The translations under genes and the position numbers were made by a program. Under the pieces are notes generated by a model. The model was not told the origin of the DNA. It saw only the letters and a list, made by a program, of their open reading frames with translations, and searched no databases. A stretch of 64,000 bases of DNA from Trochalopteron elliotii (Eukaryota; Chordata; Aves; Passeriformes; Leiothrichidae), in assembly GCA_024734555.1 (NCBI GenBank), contig JANPWX010000653.1, forward strand, positions 992,853 to 1,056,852, read 5' to 3'. Shown piece by piece: positions 36,838 to 49,900 of this stretch; position 1 is the stretch's first letter; every line of letters begins with the position of its first letter.

Positions 36838-39800
36838 GCATATCTTTAAGTGAAAAACTCAATGATAGTAAAAGATGAAGCTCTCATTTCAGTTGAAGAG
36901 CATTTAGAATTAAGCTTTGCTTTTGTTTAACAATTAATTATTAAATTGCACAGCACAGGTTCCTGGTTCATCTAAACAGGAATACTGCCAGCTAAACTAA
37001 ACCTGACCTTATTTCCATCTGTTACAGCAGAATTACACCAAAAGATGCAGTCCTGCTGGCAGTTCAGGTTGGCTAACCTGAACAATGAGAAAGTATATTC
37101 ACACTGAGTAACAATGGAGTTCAGTGCACTGAAGTCCAATCTAAATTCACATTCTCGTCCTTTAAGAGGGAGAACCCATTCATGCAGACTCTATTTCCAC
37201 CACCCAGTATGGTTTTGTTTCATTATCTTGACCATACAAGCACTAAGCCTAGAGACAGTAAATTCTCCTACTTCCTTCTACAATTTGCTCTCCTCTTGTT
37301 TACTTGGCTACACTTCAAAATGAGAAATCTTTTGCCTTTAGTCATGTCTGTAATGCACAAATCACCTTTCATGATGAGTCTTGCAGTACACTTCCCATCC
37401 TCTTTTGTCAACACTTGGACAAAGAAAGATCTCTGAGGTAGCAACAGTTCCAGACATGCACACTGGTGCCACTGCCTCCCAGTCCTTTATTTCCAAGTAC
37501 TGCCAGAAGCAAGAATGAGGAATATCATTCAAACTCCAAAATTCAGGTTGTTTTCCTACAGCAAGTTGGGACTAATCACTTAACTGGAACTTGGTAAGCA
37601 GTCTTAAGCCAGGTGCTGAAAAATGACAAATCAGTTAAGACAGGAGATGAATTGGAACACGAAATACTAACAGCCAACTCTAAGAACTGCATATTTAAGT
37701 AAATTTTCAGTGTACGTATTACTGCTTCTCCTCAGGCCCTAGCTACTATGATGAGGGATTTTAGTTTCTATTTTTTTAAAGCTGCATGTTATCCTTCCCA
37801 TTAGAGGAAAAGCTTAAATATACAGTACAGGCACACAGGAGGAAAAAGAATAATAAATGCTTGCTTAAAATACAGACATCGTTTTCTTCCTAGACACCTC
37901 ATTTATTACCTTTGCATACTTGTGCAGTGCTTCTACCAGAAACAATACAGGGGTTTAGTAGTCCTCAAAAGAGGTTAAATAATACTCAGTATAGCTATCA
38001 GATTTTTTAAAAAATTAGGACTGATACTTCACTCAGTTGTTGCTCCTATACAAGCTTCAACAGAAATTCCATTTTCATATTTAGAGGAAAACATCTGGCA
38101 TGAAAGATTTCCTGTTTGAAGAGTCCCTGCAAGTGAGTTCATGATTAAAGGCATAAATCCGACTTTCTCCTAGCACTGATTATTTAGCAAAGCTGAAGGG
38201 ATAATGAAATAAGAGTCTTGGTTAAACATGTTCAATAAATCTCTTGTTTGGGGACTGCACTATAGTTCCCTTCACTGAAACGATCAAAAGTATCAAAGAA
38301 GAGTTTTACACAAGTCCTTTGTGCATGCACATGTCAAGATACTGCATGAATTAACAGAGTTTAGTTGCAACGTCTACTACATCAAACAACAGCAGCCATA
38401 ATCTGTTTACATGGACCACTATAAAGTGTTCGTGAAGTGATCTTGAATGTATCTGCAGGTACTAATTTTCCTAAATGCTTAATAAGAGAGTGAAAGTCTC
38501 TGTAGGTACCTAAATCCACTTCAAGTAATGAGGAATAATCAGGAATTAACAAAGTCATCCTTAAGTGCTCATACACTAACATATATAGTAGCACCATCTA
38601 CATAAATTCGTCAGTCAAAATACAAAGAAAAGAACTTCAAACTCCCATATTCCTGCCCTAAGATATCCAAGCAAGTGGTTTACCATGACCAAAACAAATT
38701 TGGTGTTTTTCTAAGTTACAGCAGAGTGGTTGCATTTAATTAAGAGCAAAGAGTTTACCTTTTAAAAATGGAAGGACATAAAGCTAATTTGAATTGGGAA
38801 GTTCCTTCTTTGCCAAATTAACACGAGAAGAGCTGGGTTGGAATTACAGACATACACATTTTCTAGAAGACAGAAGAGATCTAATGATTCAAATGTACCT
38901 ACTGTTCCATTAGGATGGAAGTGATTCTGATCATACACAATTAATGAGGTACAGTTTGTCAGTTGATGCTATAACTTAGCATCAAGAAAATAAAAATCCA
39001 GAAAGCTTTAACCATAACCAGCTGAACAGTGAGAATTTTCAAACATTAAGAGGATGAGAACAAGCTTTCCCTGGACTACCCATGGCTTTTGCAGAAAAAA
39101 AAACATTGCAAGGAAACAAAGGTGTACTTTCCCTACCTCAGGGCAACTACAGACATGAAAGTTAATCCAGCAACAAAATTCAGCAAGCAGCTATTCCTAA
39201 AATTAGCCACACTTATTTACTTCACACCATCTATCTAGCTCAGTTCTTCACAGCTGTTTTAGGAGGCAGATACAGAATGTCCACTTTCCATGAAGTTTAG
39301 ATTTGTCAGAAGTACTTTAGAAAGAGCCCTAGCTACACATTAGGTGTCCCTGAGCTAGCCTGGTTAAACCAGCCTGTGAAAACAGCAAAAAGACACAAGA
39401 GGAATCCTCTCAATAGGCATGAAGCTGTTCCCTTCTCTGCTCCTAAAATCACAGTCTGCAGGAGCTGAAGCCATAAGTATTGCCAAGGTCTGATTTCTGA
39501 GTGATTGTAATTCTTTCTCTGCACTGTACATCATCCTGAAGTATCTTTCTGCCAAAGATATTTAGATATGTGTAACCCCACCTTGGAAGAGATAAGAACT
39601 CAGTCATCATAGGAAATGAGCTGGCACACAAACAAAATAAATGGATTATTTCAGTTACGCTGGTATGCTGCAACAGGGGGAGAACAACATTTAGATTTGT
39701 TTCCATAGGAATTCATGTCCCTGCATCCTCCCCTAACTATTGCCTTGCTTAAAATTAATTCCTTATCTTGAGAAAAATTGTTTTCAAATTCCTGCATGTG

Positions 39801-42787
39801 TGAGGTGAAATGTAGACTCTTCAATTCCCTTTCTTGGTAAGGAAAAATTAAGAAATTCAACATAGAAGCATATGGAGAAGAGACAAAATTGAAAAAAATT
39901 TCAAACAGATCTTGGAGAAATACTACAGACACTACATTGCTCTTAAAAAGCACAGTGTAGAGAAATTCTGCTATGTGCTCTAGTCTAGTCATCTAAAGCA
40001 AGCAAACCATATATACACATGCTTGTAATATATAACACGATAAATAATTCCTAAAGTTTACAACCAAACCCAGTGTAGTTACTGACCAAAACTTCAGTGC
40101 CTTCAATTCTCTCCTGAACATATCACAAAAGGCATAACTCATTCAGTCATTCCAGCATAAAGCAAGCAGTGTTGATAGGAGGAGAAGGGTGTTGATTAAC
40201 AACAGTTAGAAATGGTTCATAAATTTTGGAGGAACAGACAGTGACATATGTACATGTGATAACAGTATAAGAAATACACATTTTCTTTAGTACTATATTT
40301 ACAGAAATGAGTGAACTTCAGATTACCTTTGAGGCTGCCCTGATTTCCACACTCTCAAACTCCCTTCCCAACACTGTTCCAGTACAGTACAGGTTCCTAG
40401 GCAATTGTGAAAAAATGTTATGAGGAAATGCCTTAATGGAGTAAGTTTACCTTAAAAAAAGGCCAGAAGAATGCTTAGCTACACAAAAAGGGAATAAACA
40501 TCAGAGAGATTCTTTTCTCCCTTCATTAAAAAATCCCTATTGGAAGACAAAACACATCATGGAAGAATCATTGTATCAATTAGTATTTTTAAATCTAAAG
40601 AAAACCAATTTATTCTGGCTATTCCCTGGTAGCTGTTAGGAGTCCTCACCATTCCTTACAGACCTATTAATCAATGCTACTGAGAGTCTGAGCTTCTAAG
40701 AACTTTCCTGCAAGGTCCAGTAGAAGCAGCAAACAAGCCAAGATCCTGATCCTTCAGTAATACAAACTAAAAATTTACAAATAGTAAAGTTACTTACATC
40801 TGCAAGTACTTTTAAGACCAGGGCTTAAGCCAGAAACGATTAATGGACACAATGCTTCCAGGGCTGCACATTCCAAACAACTTATGAAACTCTTGGATAG
40901 CCTGACAAAAGCATAAGTTACCCATTGCCTAACACCCCATGCCAAACAGACTGCAAGATGCACCAACACAAAGTCAATGTTGTCAGTTTAAAACACACCT
41001 CTTTATTCCTGTAATCCTGTGATACAGAGCAATAAATGACCAGTGACCCAAGGGCTGCGGGGAAAAGAGCAACACTGCAACCACCGGGTTTGAGTGTCAG
41101 AGGCACTTTTCCTACAGGTAAAATGACAAATATGTATGTGCCTTTTGATCATCCATGTTTGTGTTTCAGTGCTGTAAAGAACAAGGTAACACTTCTTAAG
41201 GCATTTCCATTTTTCCTTAGCACTCATTACCAAAGTGGCTACCATGTTTGGTTTTCTGTCAAAGGAGAAGGCTTCATATCCACTTAAGAAATTGCAGAAC
41301 GAGACTTTTCATGCCCCCCATATTGCATTTTTTGCAGGCAAGCTAAATTTTTTAGCAACAATATTAGATTGGAAATCTGGTCTTCGAAGTACAAGGGGTT
41401 CATCCACCTGTAGGAGTTTACAGATCCACAGTCAGCTGGTGAGATTTGCCGCAAACACAGGAACTCGTACTGAGACAGCCCTGCCCAAGGTTTCTGCAGG
41501 AACTTATCTTGGTATGTTTATTCTTACTACTTTGATAACTTCAAACCCTTTCCAGAACTGTCATCTCTGCATCTCCCTCCTTTATAACTTTTTCTAAAAA
41601 CCTCTTTATTTTCTGGACCTTTTAGCATGAAGTTGTCGTGTTTTGTGGAAAAGTTTATGGAAAGCTGAGAGATTTTAAAACAAAAAAATAACAAACAGGA
41701 AGCAGTATTTAACCCACCACTAAGCTGACCCAGTACTGACTCCTCAGTAATGAAATATTGGCAAGGGGTATCTATTAATCAGCATTCCTGCAACAGCAAG
41801 ATGGCTCTAAAATACTGCAGCAGGAAGGGACAGAAATGTGTTATGCCTATAAGAAAAATAGCAGGTTAATTCTGTTTTTGTCTAAAGCATGTAAGAGGTG
41901 CATGAAGGAAACATGGCAGAGGCTTCAGCTCTACATTTCCTGCAGAGATACAACCAAAAGCAAACAGAAGAGATTTATAATAATTCAGATCTAAATTTAT
42001 TTCATAAGCTGTAACACACTAACCCCTAGAGCAGAGAAAAAGTGGAAAATTGCTTCTCGCAGTAAGAAATATATCAGTTCAATGCAACTAATTTCCAAGA
42101 GGAAACTTCAGTGCACCGCCAGACCAAGCACACACATCAGCAGGAGACTGTGATGCACTCAGGAGCTACTGTACCTGTAACGATGAATTTAGACACAGCA
42201 CGAGGCTGGTTCAGTCCCACTACTGACCTGTATTTTGTCAGCATCAAGACTCCAAAAAAGGGTCTTAGCAGACAGGCCTTCCCTGTAGGAGGGGAAACAT
42301 TTATCCAGCATCTCAATTCATTTGGGATAGCAATATCCAATTTGCACTGGTCACTTGGGGACAAAAGCTGACAAATTAAATAAGCACATGCCAGGTGTCC
42401 TCACTCCCTGCTGCTCCCAGAGGCACAGCACAGAACTCGCACAGACCCTACACTTGCAGATGGACGCGAACTTCATACCTACACTGAAGTGACAGATGTG
42501 ACCCAGGTAAGGAGGGGGCATCCAAGGCTAAAGTAGATAGTAACACCAAAGAAAATGCTGCACAATGAATTTGCACCCTATGTTTCAACTATAAAAAGTC
42601 TTGCCTCATCCTTTAACATACGTACATCACTGGAAACACGCTAGGAAATGACTCCTGATGCTCCCAACTCAACACCAAAGCCACAGCTCAACACAAGTGG
42701 GGAATACAGCTCTTTCACTCTTCCCTTTCCAAAGGAAAGCAACTACACCTTTTTTCTGCCCCCAGGAGAGCCTTTCCCCACGGGCGG

Positions 42788-42793
42788 ACTCAC
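42788..42793 (-). other. SH3BP2: Candidate splice donor for a distal SH3BP2 first exon
   Basis: The minus strand reads CGGT|GTGAGTCC just downstream of the CpG island in SH3BP2 orientation. GTGAGT is a strong donor core, but the base before it is T and there is no transcript support. Confidence 0.25.
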
Positions 42794-43017
42794 ACCGATG
42801 CTTTTACTCCATCCCACCACCGACCTGCAGGTGAGCAAAGGGGCACCGAACTGAAGGCGTCAGCCCATGGAACGGAAGACACGAGGAGTTTTCCCGCTGA
42901 TTCCCCCAGAGCCGCGGGAACTGCACCTTCCCCAGGGAACCCGGGCGGCCGCTCCGGAGGCCGCCAGCCCCGCGGCTTTCCCCGCCCGGCACTGGGGCTC
43001 CAGATTCGACTAGGGCA

Positions 43018-43395
43018 NNNNNNNNNNNNNNNNNNNNNNNNNNNNNNNNNNNNNNNNNNNNNNNNNNNNNNNNNNNNNNNNNNNNNNNNNNNNNNNNNNN
43101 NNNNNNNNNNNNNNNNNNNNNNNNNNNNNNNNNNNNNNNNNNNNNNNNNNNNNNNNNNNNNNNNNNNNNNNNNNNNNNNNNNNNNNNNNNNNNNNNNNNN
43201 NNNNNNNNNNNNNNNNNNNNNNNNNNNNNNNNNNNNNNNNNNNNNNNNNNNNNNNNNNNNNNNNNNNNNNNNNNNNNNNNNNNNNNNNNNNNNNNNNNNN
43301 NNNNNNNNNNNNNNNNNNNNNNNNNNNNNNNNNNNNNNNNNNNNNNNNNNNNNNNNNNNNNNNNNNNNNNNNNNNNNNNNNNNNNNNNNNNNNNN
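43018..43395. other. Assembly gap (378 N)
   Basis: A run of N with very GC-rich sequence on both sides. The true size may differ from the N count. Confidence 1.
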
Positions 43396-43778
43396 GGGGC
43401 CGGCGGGGTCCGCCCCAGCCCGGCCACCGCTCGGCTCTGCCAGGGCCGCGTGTGCCACACGCCGCCGGCGGCCACTGCCTCGGGTCTGTCTGCACCTGGC
43501 ACAGCATCGCTGAACCCGGATCGTCCAGTCAAACCTATCACCGAACACCGCCGTGTCAGCCAGGCCATGGCACTGAATGCCGCGCAGTCTTCCCTTAGAC
43601 ACCTCAGGGACCGCGACTCCACCACCTCCAGAAGCTGCAGCCCCAGAGGACGTGACCTGGGGAGCGGGTTTTATCTGACTGGCAGCAGGGTCTGACACAG
43701 GTGCCTGCCTGGAAGGCACCAGGGGCAGGGAGAAAGGAGGCTGTAGCAGACCTGCAAACGGTGACGGTCCTTTGCGAA

Positions 43779-44036
43779 TGTCCTGTGTCCACAGGGAAGC
43801 CCGTGGAGGTGCTGCCCCAGGTGTTCTGCGTCCATGGGAAAGCCCACGGAGGCACTGCCCCAAATGTCCTGTGTCCGTGGGGAAGCCCACTGAGGCACTG
43901 TCCCAGGTGTCCTGTGTCCACGGGGAAGCCCGTGCAGGCACTTCCCGAGATGTCGTGTGTCCATGGGGAAGCCCAGGGAGGCGCTGCCCCAGGTGTCCCG
44001 TGTCCATGGGGAAGCCCAGGGATGCGCTGCCCCAGG
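43779..44036. repeat. Minisatellite: six 43-bp tandem units
   Basis: Six consecutive units of exactly 43 bp fill 258 bp. Each unit starts TGTCCTGTGTCCAYGGGGAA or a close variant and ends GCTGCCCCAGG or a variant. Units differ at several positions but not in length. Because 43 is not divisible by 3 and the unit lacks stops in most frames, the array keeps many frames open on both strands without encoding a periodic protein. Confidence 0.95.
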
Positions 44037-44582
44037 CCTGGCGCCCTGCAGGGACGGCCGGCTCGGCCGGGCTCCGTGGACACGGGCGGGCTCTCCGTGC
44101 CTCAGTGCCCGGCTTCTCGCCCCTGGGGCACTGCAGGGGTATCCCGGGCCCGAAACAGCCGAGGGCCGCACCAGCCGTGCTGGCTCCAGGCTGGCCACAC
44201 ACAGAGCCTTGCGTTGCCTCTGCTCCCAGCTCTCATTTTTATCCAGGTTTTCCCCACATCCATGCTAGATTGACCCCGTTACTCTGCAGCCTACCTGCAC
44301 TGCCAAAAGATGTTACACGGTTGGAAAGGTACTTTTAAGTTCTCTAAAAGGTGACATTTAAAATGTGATAAGATGAAGTTTGCTTTGTTCTCACGTGTTA
44401 AATGTTAATTTAAGATATACTTCTATTTCATTCAAGATTTTGAATTTTATCAGGCTTTTGTTTGTTTTTCCATTTGGCTTTTATTACTTCCCAGAAGTTT
44501 GGAGGTAAAGAAAGAAGGGTTTGGGGGTTGTTTTTTTTTTTAATTTTATGTGGATTTTAGTAATACAAATTAAAACCATTTA

Positions 44583-44820
44583 GTGTCAGGGGAGGTTTAC
44601 ATTAAATATTAGAAAAAGGCTCTTCACCCAGAAGGTGGCTGGGCAGTGGAACAGGCTCCTCAGTGGTCACAGCCCCAAGCCTGACAGAGTTCAAGAAGCA
44701 TTTGGACAATGCTGTTGGATACATGGTGTGACCCTTGAAGATGGTCCTCTGCAGGGCCAGGAGCTGGACTTGATGATTCTTGTGGGTCCCTTCCTACTCA
44801 GCTTATTCTGTGATATGAGC
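44583..44820 (+). mobile_element. CR1 LINE 3' fragment
   Basis: This is a diverged CR1 3' end: AGGTTTACATTAAATATTAG, TTCACCCAGAAGGTGGCTGG, GGAACAGGCTCCTCAG, then a tail GTGGGTCCCTTCCTACTCAG. About 240 bp, just outside the CpG island. Confidence 0.9.
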
Positions 44821-46337
44821 AGAGGTGTGAAAAATCAAAATTACATTTAAAAGTATCCAGAAGGAAAATAAGAAAAAATATTAAAAATCTATTTTAAAAT
44901 GTTCAGCAACTTAAAATGTGGTTTTTGTCTTGTAAAAATTATTACTGTTTTGTAAAAAATATTACTATTAAATAATTACTATTCCGAGAGGTACAAAGTG
45001 ATCAGTTTTAAGAACATTTACTTTTGTAACGAGAATGTAACTGAAAAGAAAGCACTCAATAAGGCAGTATTTACTAAAACATTGATCTGTGTATCATTCT
45101 GAGGCTTGTTTGAATAAAAAGCAGCAGATTTCTTTAGTGATTATACAGCTTATACTTCAACCTAGTTTTAAAGCTTTTGACCTTTATGGTGGTACCAGAG
45201 TAGTTTCTGTGGTCAGAAAATGAGGTGGTGGTGCAACATTTCCTGTCAATGCTATTTATTAGTATTTCTCTTTGTCATTCACAGAACTTTGTAGTATGAA
45301 GTAGCAAAGAGAATTCCTCTTCTGAACATGGTAGACAGGGCTCTTGGTAAATGAAAATCCCTGTGTTTAAAGTACACCAGAGACTGACTAAAGCTGGCAA
45401 TGGGGTTTGCTGATGACCTTTGATTGATTTGTAATATAAACACAGTGCTGTTGAAACCTGCTATAAGATGGGAAGGAATTTCTATGTAAAAAGAAAGATA
45501 ATTTCTGAGTAAGAAGGCAACATTGTGCTAGCAGGGCCAAAGGAAAATGAAGTTTCTTAAACTTTCTCACAGTTGCAGCCAACAGTAGCCTCAGGTTTCT
45601 GCTGCACGAAGACTGAGAGCTGTGTACAGCCGTGGGCAGGCTGGGTAACACAAGTCCCATATGAAGACCACAGCCAGGAAAGCTGTTTGAATGTAGCTCT
45701 TCCACCAGTTTTGGTGTGAGTTCTGTGTCAGAACATCCTGACTGTTGGTGGAAATTACAGCATTTATTTTCCTGCCTGACTAAACCCAGAACTTTCAGTC
45801 TCCAGAGAAGGCAGATTAGTGCATTAAGCTGAAGCAGGTGTGGGGAACCTTCACTTTGTTGGCTAAATATGACCTGTGATTTCATTTTATAGGGTACAGC
45901 CCGTGATTAAAATTACTCTGTGTGTTATTACTGGATAGCAGAGCATGTTAGCTGCCAAACATGTTGGAAAGGCACACTTGGTCCTCCACAAGGAAAATGT
46001 TCCCCACCCCCAAACCAAAGTCTAGGCCCTGACACAAACTGTGTTACAGGGTAACAGGCCCTTCTCCATCTCTCTTCTGAGTTGAATTTTGCTTCTCTAC
46101 AAGCTAAGCTTTCTGTGTGACCTAATTTGTATGCAGTGTTCTAGCTGGGAGGACTTGGAGGCTTGCTCATTCCTCCTGAAAAAGTTGTGCCCAGTACTTT
46201 TTAGGATCACACTTGTGTAACATCAGGAAATCATAGTTATTTTATGAGCTTGCTCTTTCTCAGTTTTCTCAAATTAATAAACTCATTACTTGAATATGAA
46301 GCTTTTATCAGTTCACATAGTACATACTCTTGAAATT

Positions 46338-46560
46338 ATGGAATCATAGAATATCCTGAGTTGGAAGCGACCCAGACAACAATCATGGAGTCCAACTTCT
46401 GGTTCTGCACAGGAACACCCCAAAAATCACACCAGTGCTTGAGAGCATGGTTTGAATGCTTCTTGAACTCTGGCAAGCCTTGTGGTCATTGAAGCCATCC
46501 AATTATTTTGAATTACAATAATCTGCTGCTGTAAGGAAACATCCCAACCTAATTTTATCA
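46338..46560 (-). mobile_element. CR1 LINE 3' fragment
   Basis: On the plus strand it begins with ATGGAATCATAGAATATCCT then GAGTTGGAAGCGACCC, the reverse complement of a CR1 3' end, and continues with diverged CR1 sequence to the AACATCCCAACCTAATTTT block. The left end is clear; the right end is approximate. Confidence 0.85.
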
Positions 46561-46932
46561 GTAAATATAACCTATAATGCTCTTATCAAAGAGAATGATC
46601 AGTTTAGTCTGACATGGTCTACTTCTGGGAAAAAAATATGGTTTATCTAATTTATCTGTACATGTTCATAATCTTTTTTTCTTCAAATTTGCATGTGGCA
46701 AATCAGATTGAAGGAACTATAGTTCTGATACTGCTTTCACCTCTGTTCTTCTAGAATACAGAATTCGCATAACCCTCATTATGAAAAATAGAATATAATT
46801 TTTAGCTGAACTAGACTCCAAATATAACAGACTTATGAAAATACTTATTTGTGAGTTCATTAACCAGCTCACCTAGAATTCTGAAAAGACACTGTCCCTC
46901 AATGCCTTGTGGCTCTGCTTCCTCCTTCCTGC

Positions 46933-46949
46933 TTTTTTTTTTTTTTTTT
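46933..46949. repeat. T17 homopolymer
   Basis: A mononucleotide run in unique sequence. Confidence 0.8.
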
Positions 46950-49900
46950 AACGTGCTTGCAAAGCCTTGGTTTATTTGTTATAGTTGCCTTCCCATGTCT
47001 AATTTAGCTGACACTTGGCAAGAATCATTTCCTGGCCTTGAGACACAGTTTACCTCTGGCCATCAGTCTTTCTGTTTCTTGCACAATCTCTGCTTATACC
47101 TGATTTCCCCTTTGTGATGGCCCACTACACACTTCGAGGTTCAGCTACACCAGGAAAGTTTCTTTCCTTGCTTATTATTCAGTCATGTGGCACAAGGAGT
47201 CATAAGGAGCCCAGTGTAAGCTGTCTGCATCAAATCAGGCACCATCCAAAGTGCAAACCTGGGGTGGGAATAAGTATAGGGTGCTTGGGGATTTTTGTTT
47301 TGGTTATGTGTATTCTGCCAATTGCCCTACAAAGAAAACAAGCACAAAAACATGCTCAGTCTCAGGGAACAAAACCATTTGTGTGAAATTTCAGATATTT
47401 GTACCGTGCTTGAAAAGCATCAGAGAATGATATAACTACAGAAATACAGAAGTGACAGATGAAAAGCTGGTACTGTGATACCAACAGGAGTCCTGACTGT
47501 GGGGTTCAGGCCTGGGTCACCTGTTTAAATATGCAACACATCTAAGCCTTTAAATATGTTCAGGCATTTCTCATTCTGTTGTTTACCCCAGAATCATGTT
47601 CACTCTGGATTTTGCTTGCTGCTCTTTCTTTTAGCTGCTCTCCCATGGGAATGCAGACCAGTCTGGCTCCAGAGACACGATCAAGGGGCCCTAATAGGGC
47701 CTCAGTAACAGGGCAGTACACATCGATCAGTGGCATGCTTCCTCCTTGCTCCAAGAGGTAAAAGGATTCTGATGTTCTCCTCAACAGGCATGCATTAAAA
47801 TGACAATATATTTAGCTACAAAGAGGGTACTTTTCTTTCTTTGTTCACTAGAATTGCCAGAGAAACTTGAAAAACATTTAAATTCCAAAGATAAAGAGAT
47901 GTGGAAAAGAGCAAATGTTTTCATTAGAAATATTCCGTTGTGTTTATAGGACTTTTACCAAAACTTTGGTAAAAATACAACGTCCTTCTTGGCTTTTTTG
48001 TTGTTGTTTTTTAATGCTGACAAATGCTGCAATTAATTTGTTACATAACCAGTTCCAGGGCTCAACTGTATCCCTGTAAAGACAGAACAATCCATTATGG
48101 ATGGAGGAAGCATGCCAGAAAAAGCAAGGCTTCTTGAAGGCATTTTGCCTATTTCTGTCACGCTTTCCGGCTCAAGCTTTAAGGAAATAAACTCACTAAT
48201 ATTTCTCCAACATATTTGGCTGACAGCTTGTACATCCCTCCTTGTCTTCAATATTACAGAGTTGCTGATGTGCAGGACAAGGGTAAAGTGATCTGTCTGC
48301 GGTCGTTACTGTCGCTGGCATCACAGATTATTCCATTTTTTTTTTGCTGGGCTGCCTTTGCAAGCAGATTGTATCACTCCCCTCTACAACAAACAGCATT
48401 CTCTCCTGCCTGGCTCTCAGTGTGCCTGTGTGGAAGCAGCTATAATTTGGGTTTGGCATCTACACTACTGAGATCTGTAATGGGAAACTCGGGGATGTCC
48501 ATTTGGCTAATGTGTTTTGCAGTTGCATGAAATATCTAGAAAGAACATGAATATGAAAAACAGGGTTTCATAAAAATTCCAAGAAAGTAATCTGTCACCC
48601 ACCTCGTTTTCAGAGAAAATAACCACACCATGGATAGCTGGGTTCCATGATTATACTTATTAAGTGAGGAGAAGGCCATTGTTGAGACTAGAAGAATGTA
48701 TTTTCTTTAACTTGCCTGCCCTTGTTAGCACAAAGTATCAACTTTTCCCACATGACCTCATCTGCTAACCTGTGTTCTGGCAAACCCAGTGAGAAACATC
48801 AGTTTCCATCATAAATTCCAAAGGAATATTTCCTTAAAATCCAAAATGTAACCAGTTTCACACTAAGCACATAATTTGAATGACAGTAATCACCAAATTT
48901 TTAGTGGCAGTGAAACACGTCTCAAGGTAAAGTGCTGGTTTTTTTCACTTTTGAAACTGAGCAAACACAGGATAGCCTCAGCTGCAGAGGCAGAGAATCC
49001 CAAATAACCCACTGCTAAACCTCCAGCATACAATTCATGATTTGAGTGCTCTGTGCCGTGATCTCCTCCTACTCCTTCCAGTCTGTTGCAGCAAACTGCA
49101 CGGTAACGGAAATCATCACAACAATTCCAGTCTGCTGCTAGTGACTAACAACATTTTCATCTTGTCAAAGCGATATAACTTACAGGGCTGTGAAGTTTCC
49201 AGAAGGAAATTTCTACTCACATTAACTACAGCCTTTTTAAGATGGCTCACACCAAGAAGAGTGAAGGGCAAGATATAAAATCCAGCATAGCAATATAGCT
49301 CTTCAGCTGCGGACATGCTTATGAAGGCAGGAACACCAGCAAGCTTGGTGGCTACAGGTTTCAGTACCACGTAGGAGGATTTAGGTATGAAATCATCATT
49401 AGGAGAATATGAAAGCAGACACGTCTCAGGAGCAGGCTTTATTTTGGGCACAACAAAAGGAGCAGCATCACAGGGTTGAGGGCCTCAGCAGCACCAAAAC
49501 CCTTCTAGTGGGAGGAAGCATGGAGCTCTTGCAGAACTCTGCCTGGTGGAGGGAGCTGAAGTTGCTGGTGTGGGTGGGGTGGCAAGTACTGCTAGGGAAA
49601 CCAAGCAGTTTCCAGCTTTGTTCCCTAACAACAGGACACTGATAACCCTCATCCTGCCCTTTGACCTTAATGATATCCTCATGCCCTTCCTCAAATCCTT
49701 CTTCATATGTGGGCTATGTTTGCCCTGTTGCTCCCACAGTTACCTTTAAACACTTGTTAACATGTGAACTTTAACTCTCTTTAACACTGGTTTTAGCATC
49801 TTCCTGGCAGGCATCCTCACTGCAATCCTCCTTTTGAAGTGAGCAAACCTGAGCAGATATTTTAGATCTTGCAAGGATGTGGAATCTATCGCAATGTCCT

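Larger units (their letters stand above)
17931..42790 (-). other. SH3BP2: Inferred long intron 1 of SH3BP2
   Basis: No coding frame with homology lies between exon 2 and the CpG island at 42.9 kb. A first intron of ~25 kb separating a distal CpG-island promoter from exon 2 is what I recall for the mammalian gene, hence the inference. Visible contents are a promoter-like cluster near 23.4-23.8 kb, a CR1 copy at 27.2 kb, a GC-rich patch at 33.84-34.12 kb, a palindrome at 32.14 kb and several A- or T-rich tracts. The remainder is AT-rich unique sequence. Confidence 0.5.
42880..44180. promoter_or_regulatory. SH3BP2: CpG island, probable distal promoter of SH3BP2
   Basis: GC content and CpG frequency rise sharply here on both sides of an assembly gap, and fall back by about 44.2 kb. 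It is the only CpG island upstream of SH3BP2 in the window and lies ~25 kb from the first coding exon, as I recall for mammals. The exact start site may be inside the gap. Long open frames across it in all phases reflect GC richness, N characters and the minisatellite, not coding. Confidence 0.6.

Noticed and set aside
41235..41597. 120-codon plus-strand open frame
   Set aside because: No recognisable family, no poly(A) tract of a retrocopy and no splice context.
42790..44338. Very long open frames (up to 470 codons) on both strands across the CpG island
   Set aside because: They run through 378 N and the 43-bp minisatellite. The array keeps many frames open because of GC richness and its non-triplet length. 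No domain or splice logic supports coding.
45388..45885. 165-codon minus-strand open frame
   Set aside because: No recognisable domain. With several thousand stop-to-stop intervals in the window, one or two frames of this length are expected by chance.
45820..46060. Possible degenerate DNA transposon (GGGGAACCTTCA... AGCCCGTGATT)
   Set aside because: The wording recalls hAT-type elements, but I could not place terminal repeats or a target duplication, so it is not annotated.
47731..48117. 15-bp exact inverted match (TGGCATGCTTCCTCC at 47731-47745 and its complement at 48103-48117) giving similar short peptides
   Set aside because: Two or so 15-mer matches of this sort are expected by chance in 64 kb, and the resemblance does not extend beyond the match. 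The weak plakin-repeat look of the peptides did not hold up.
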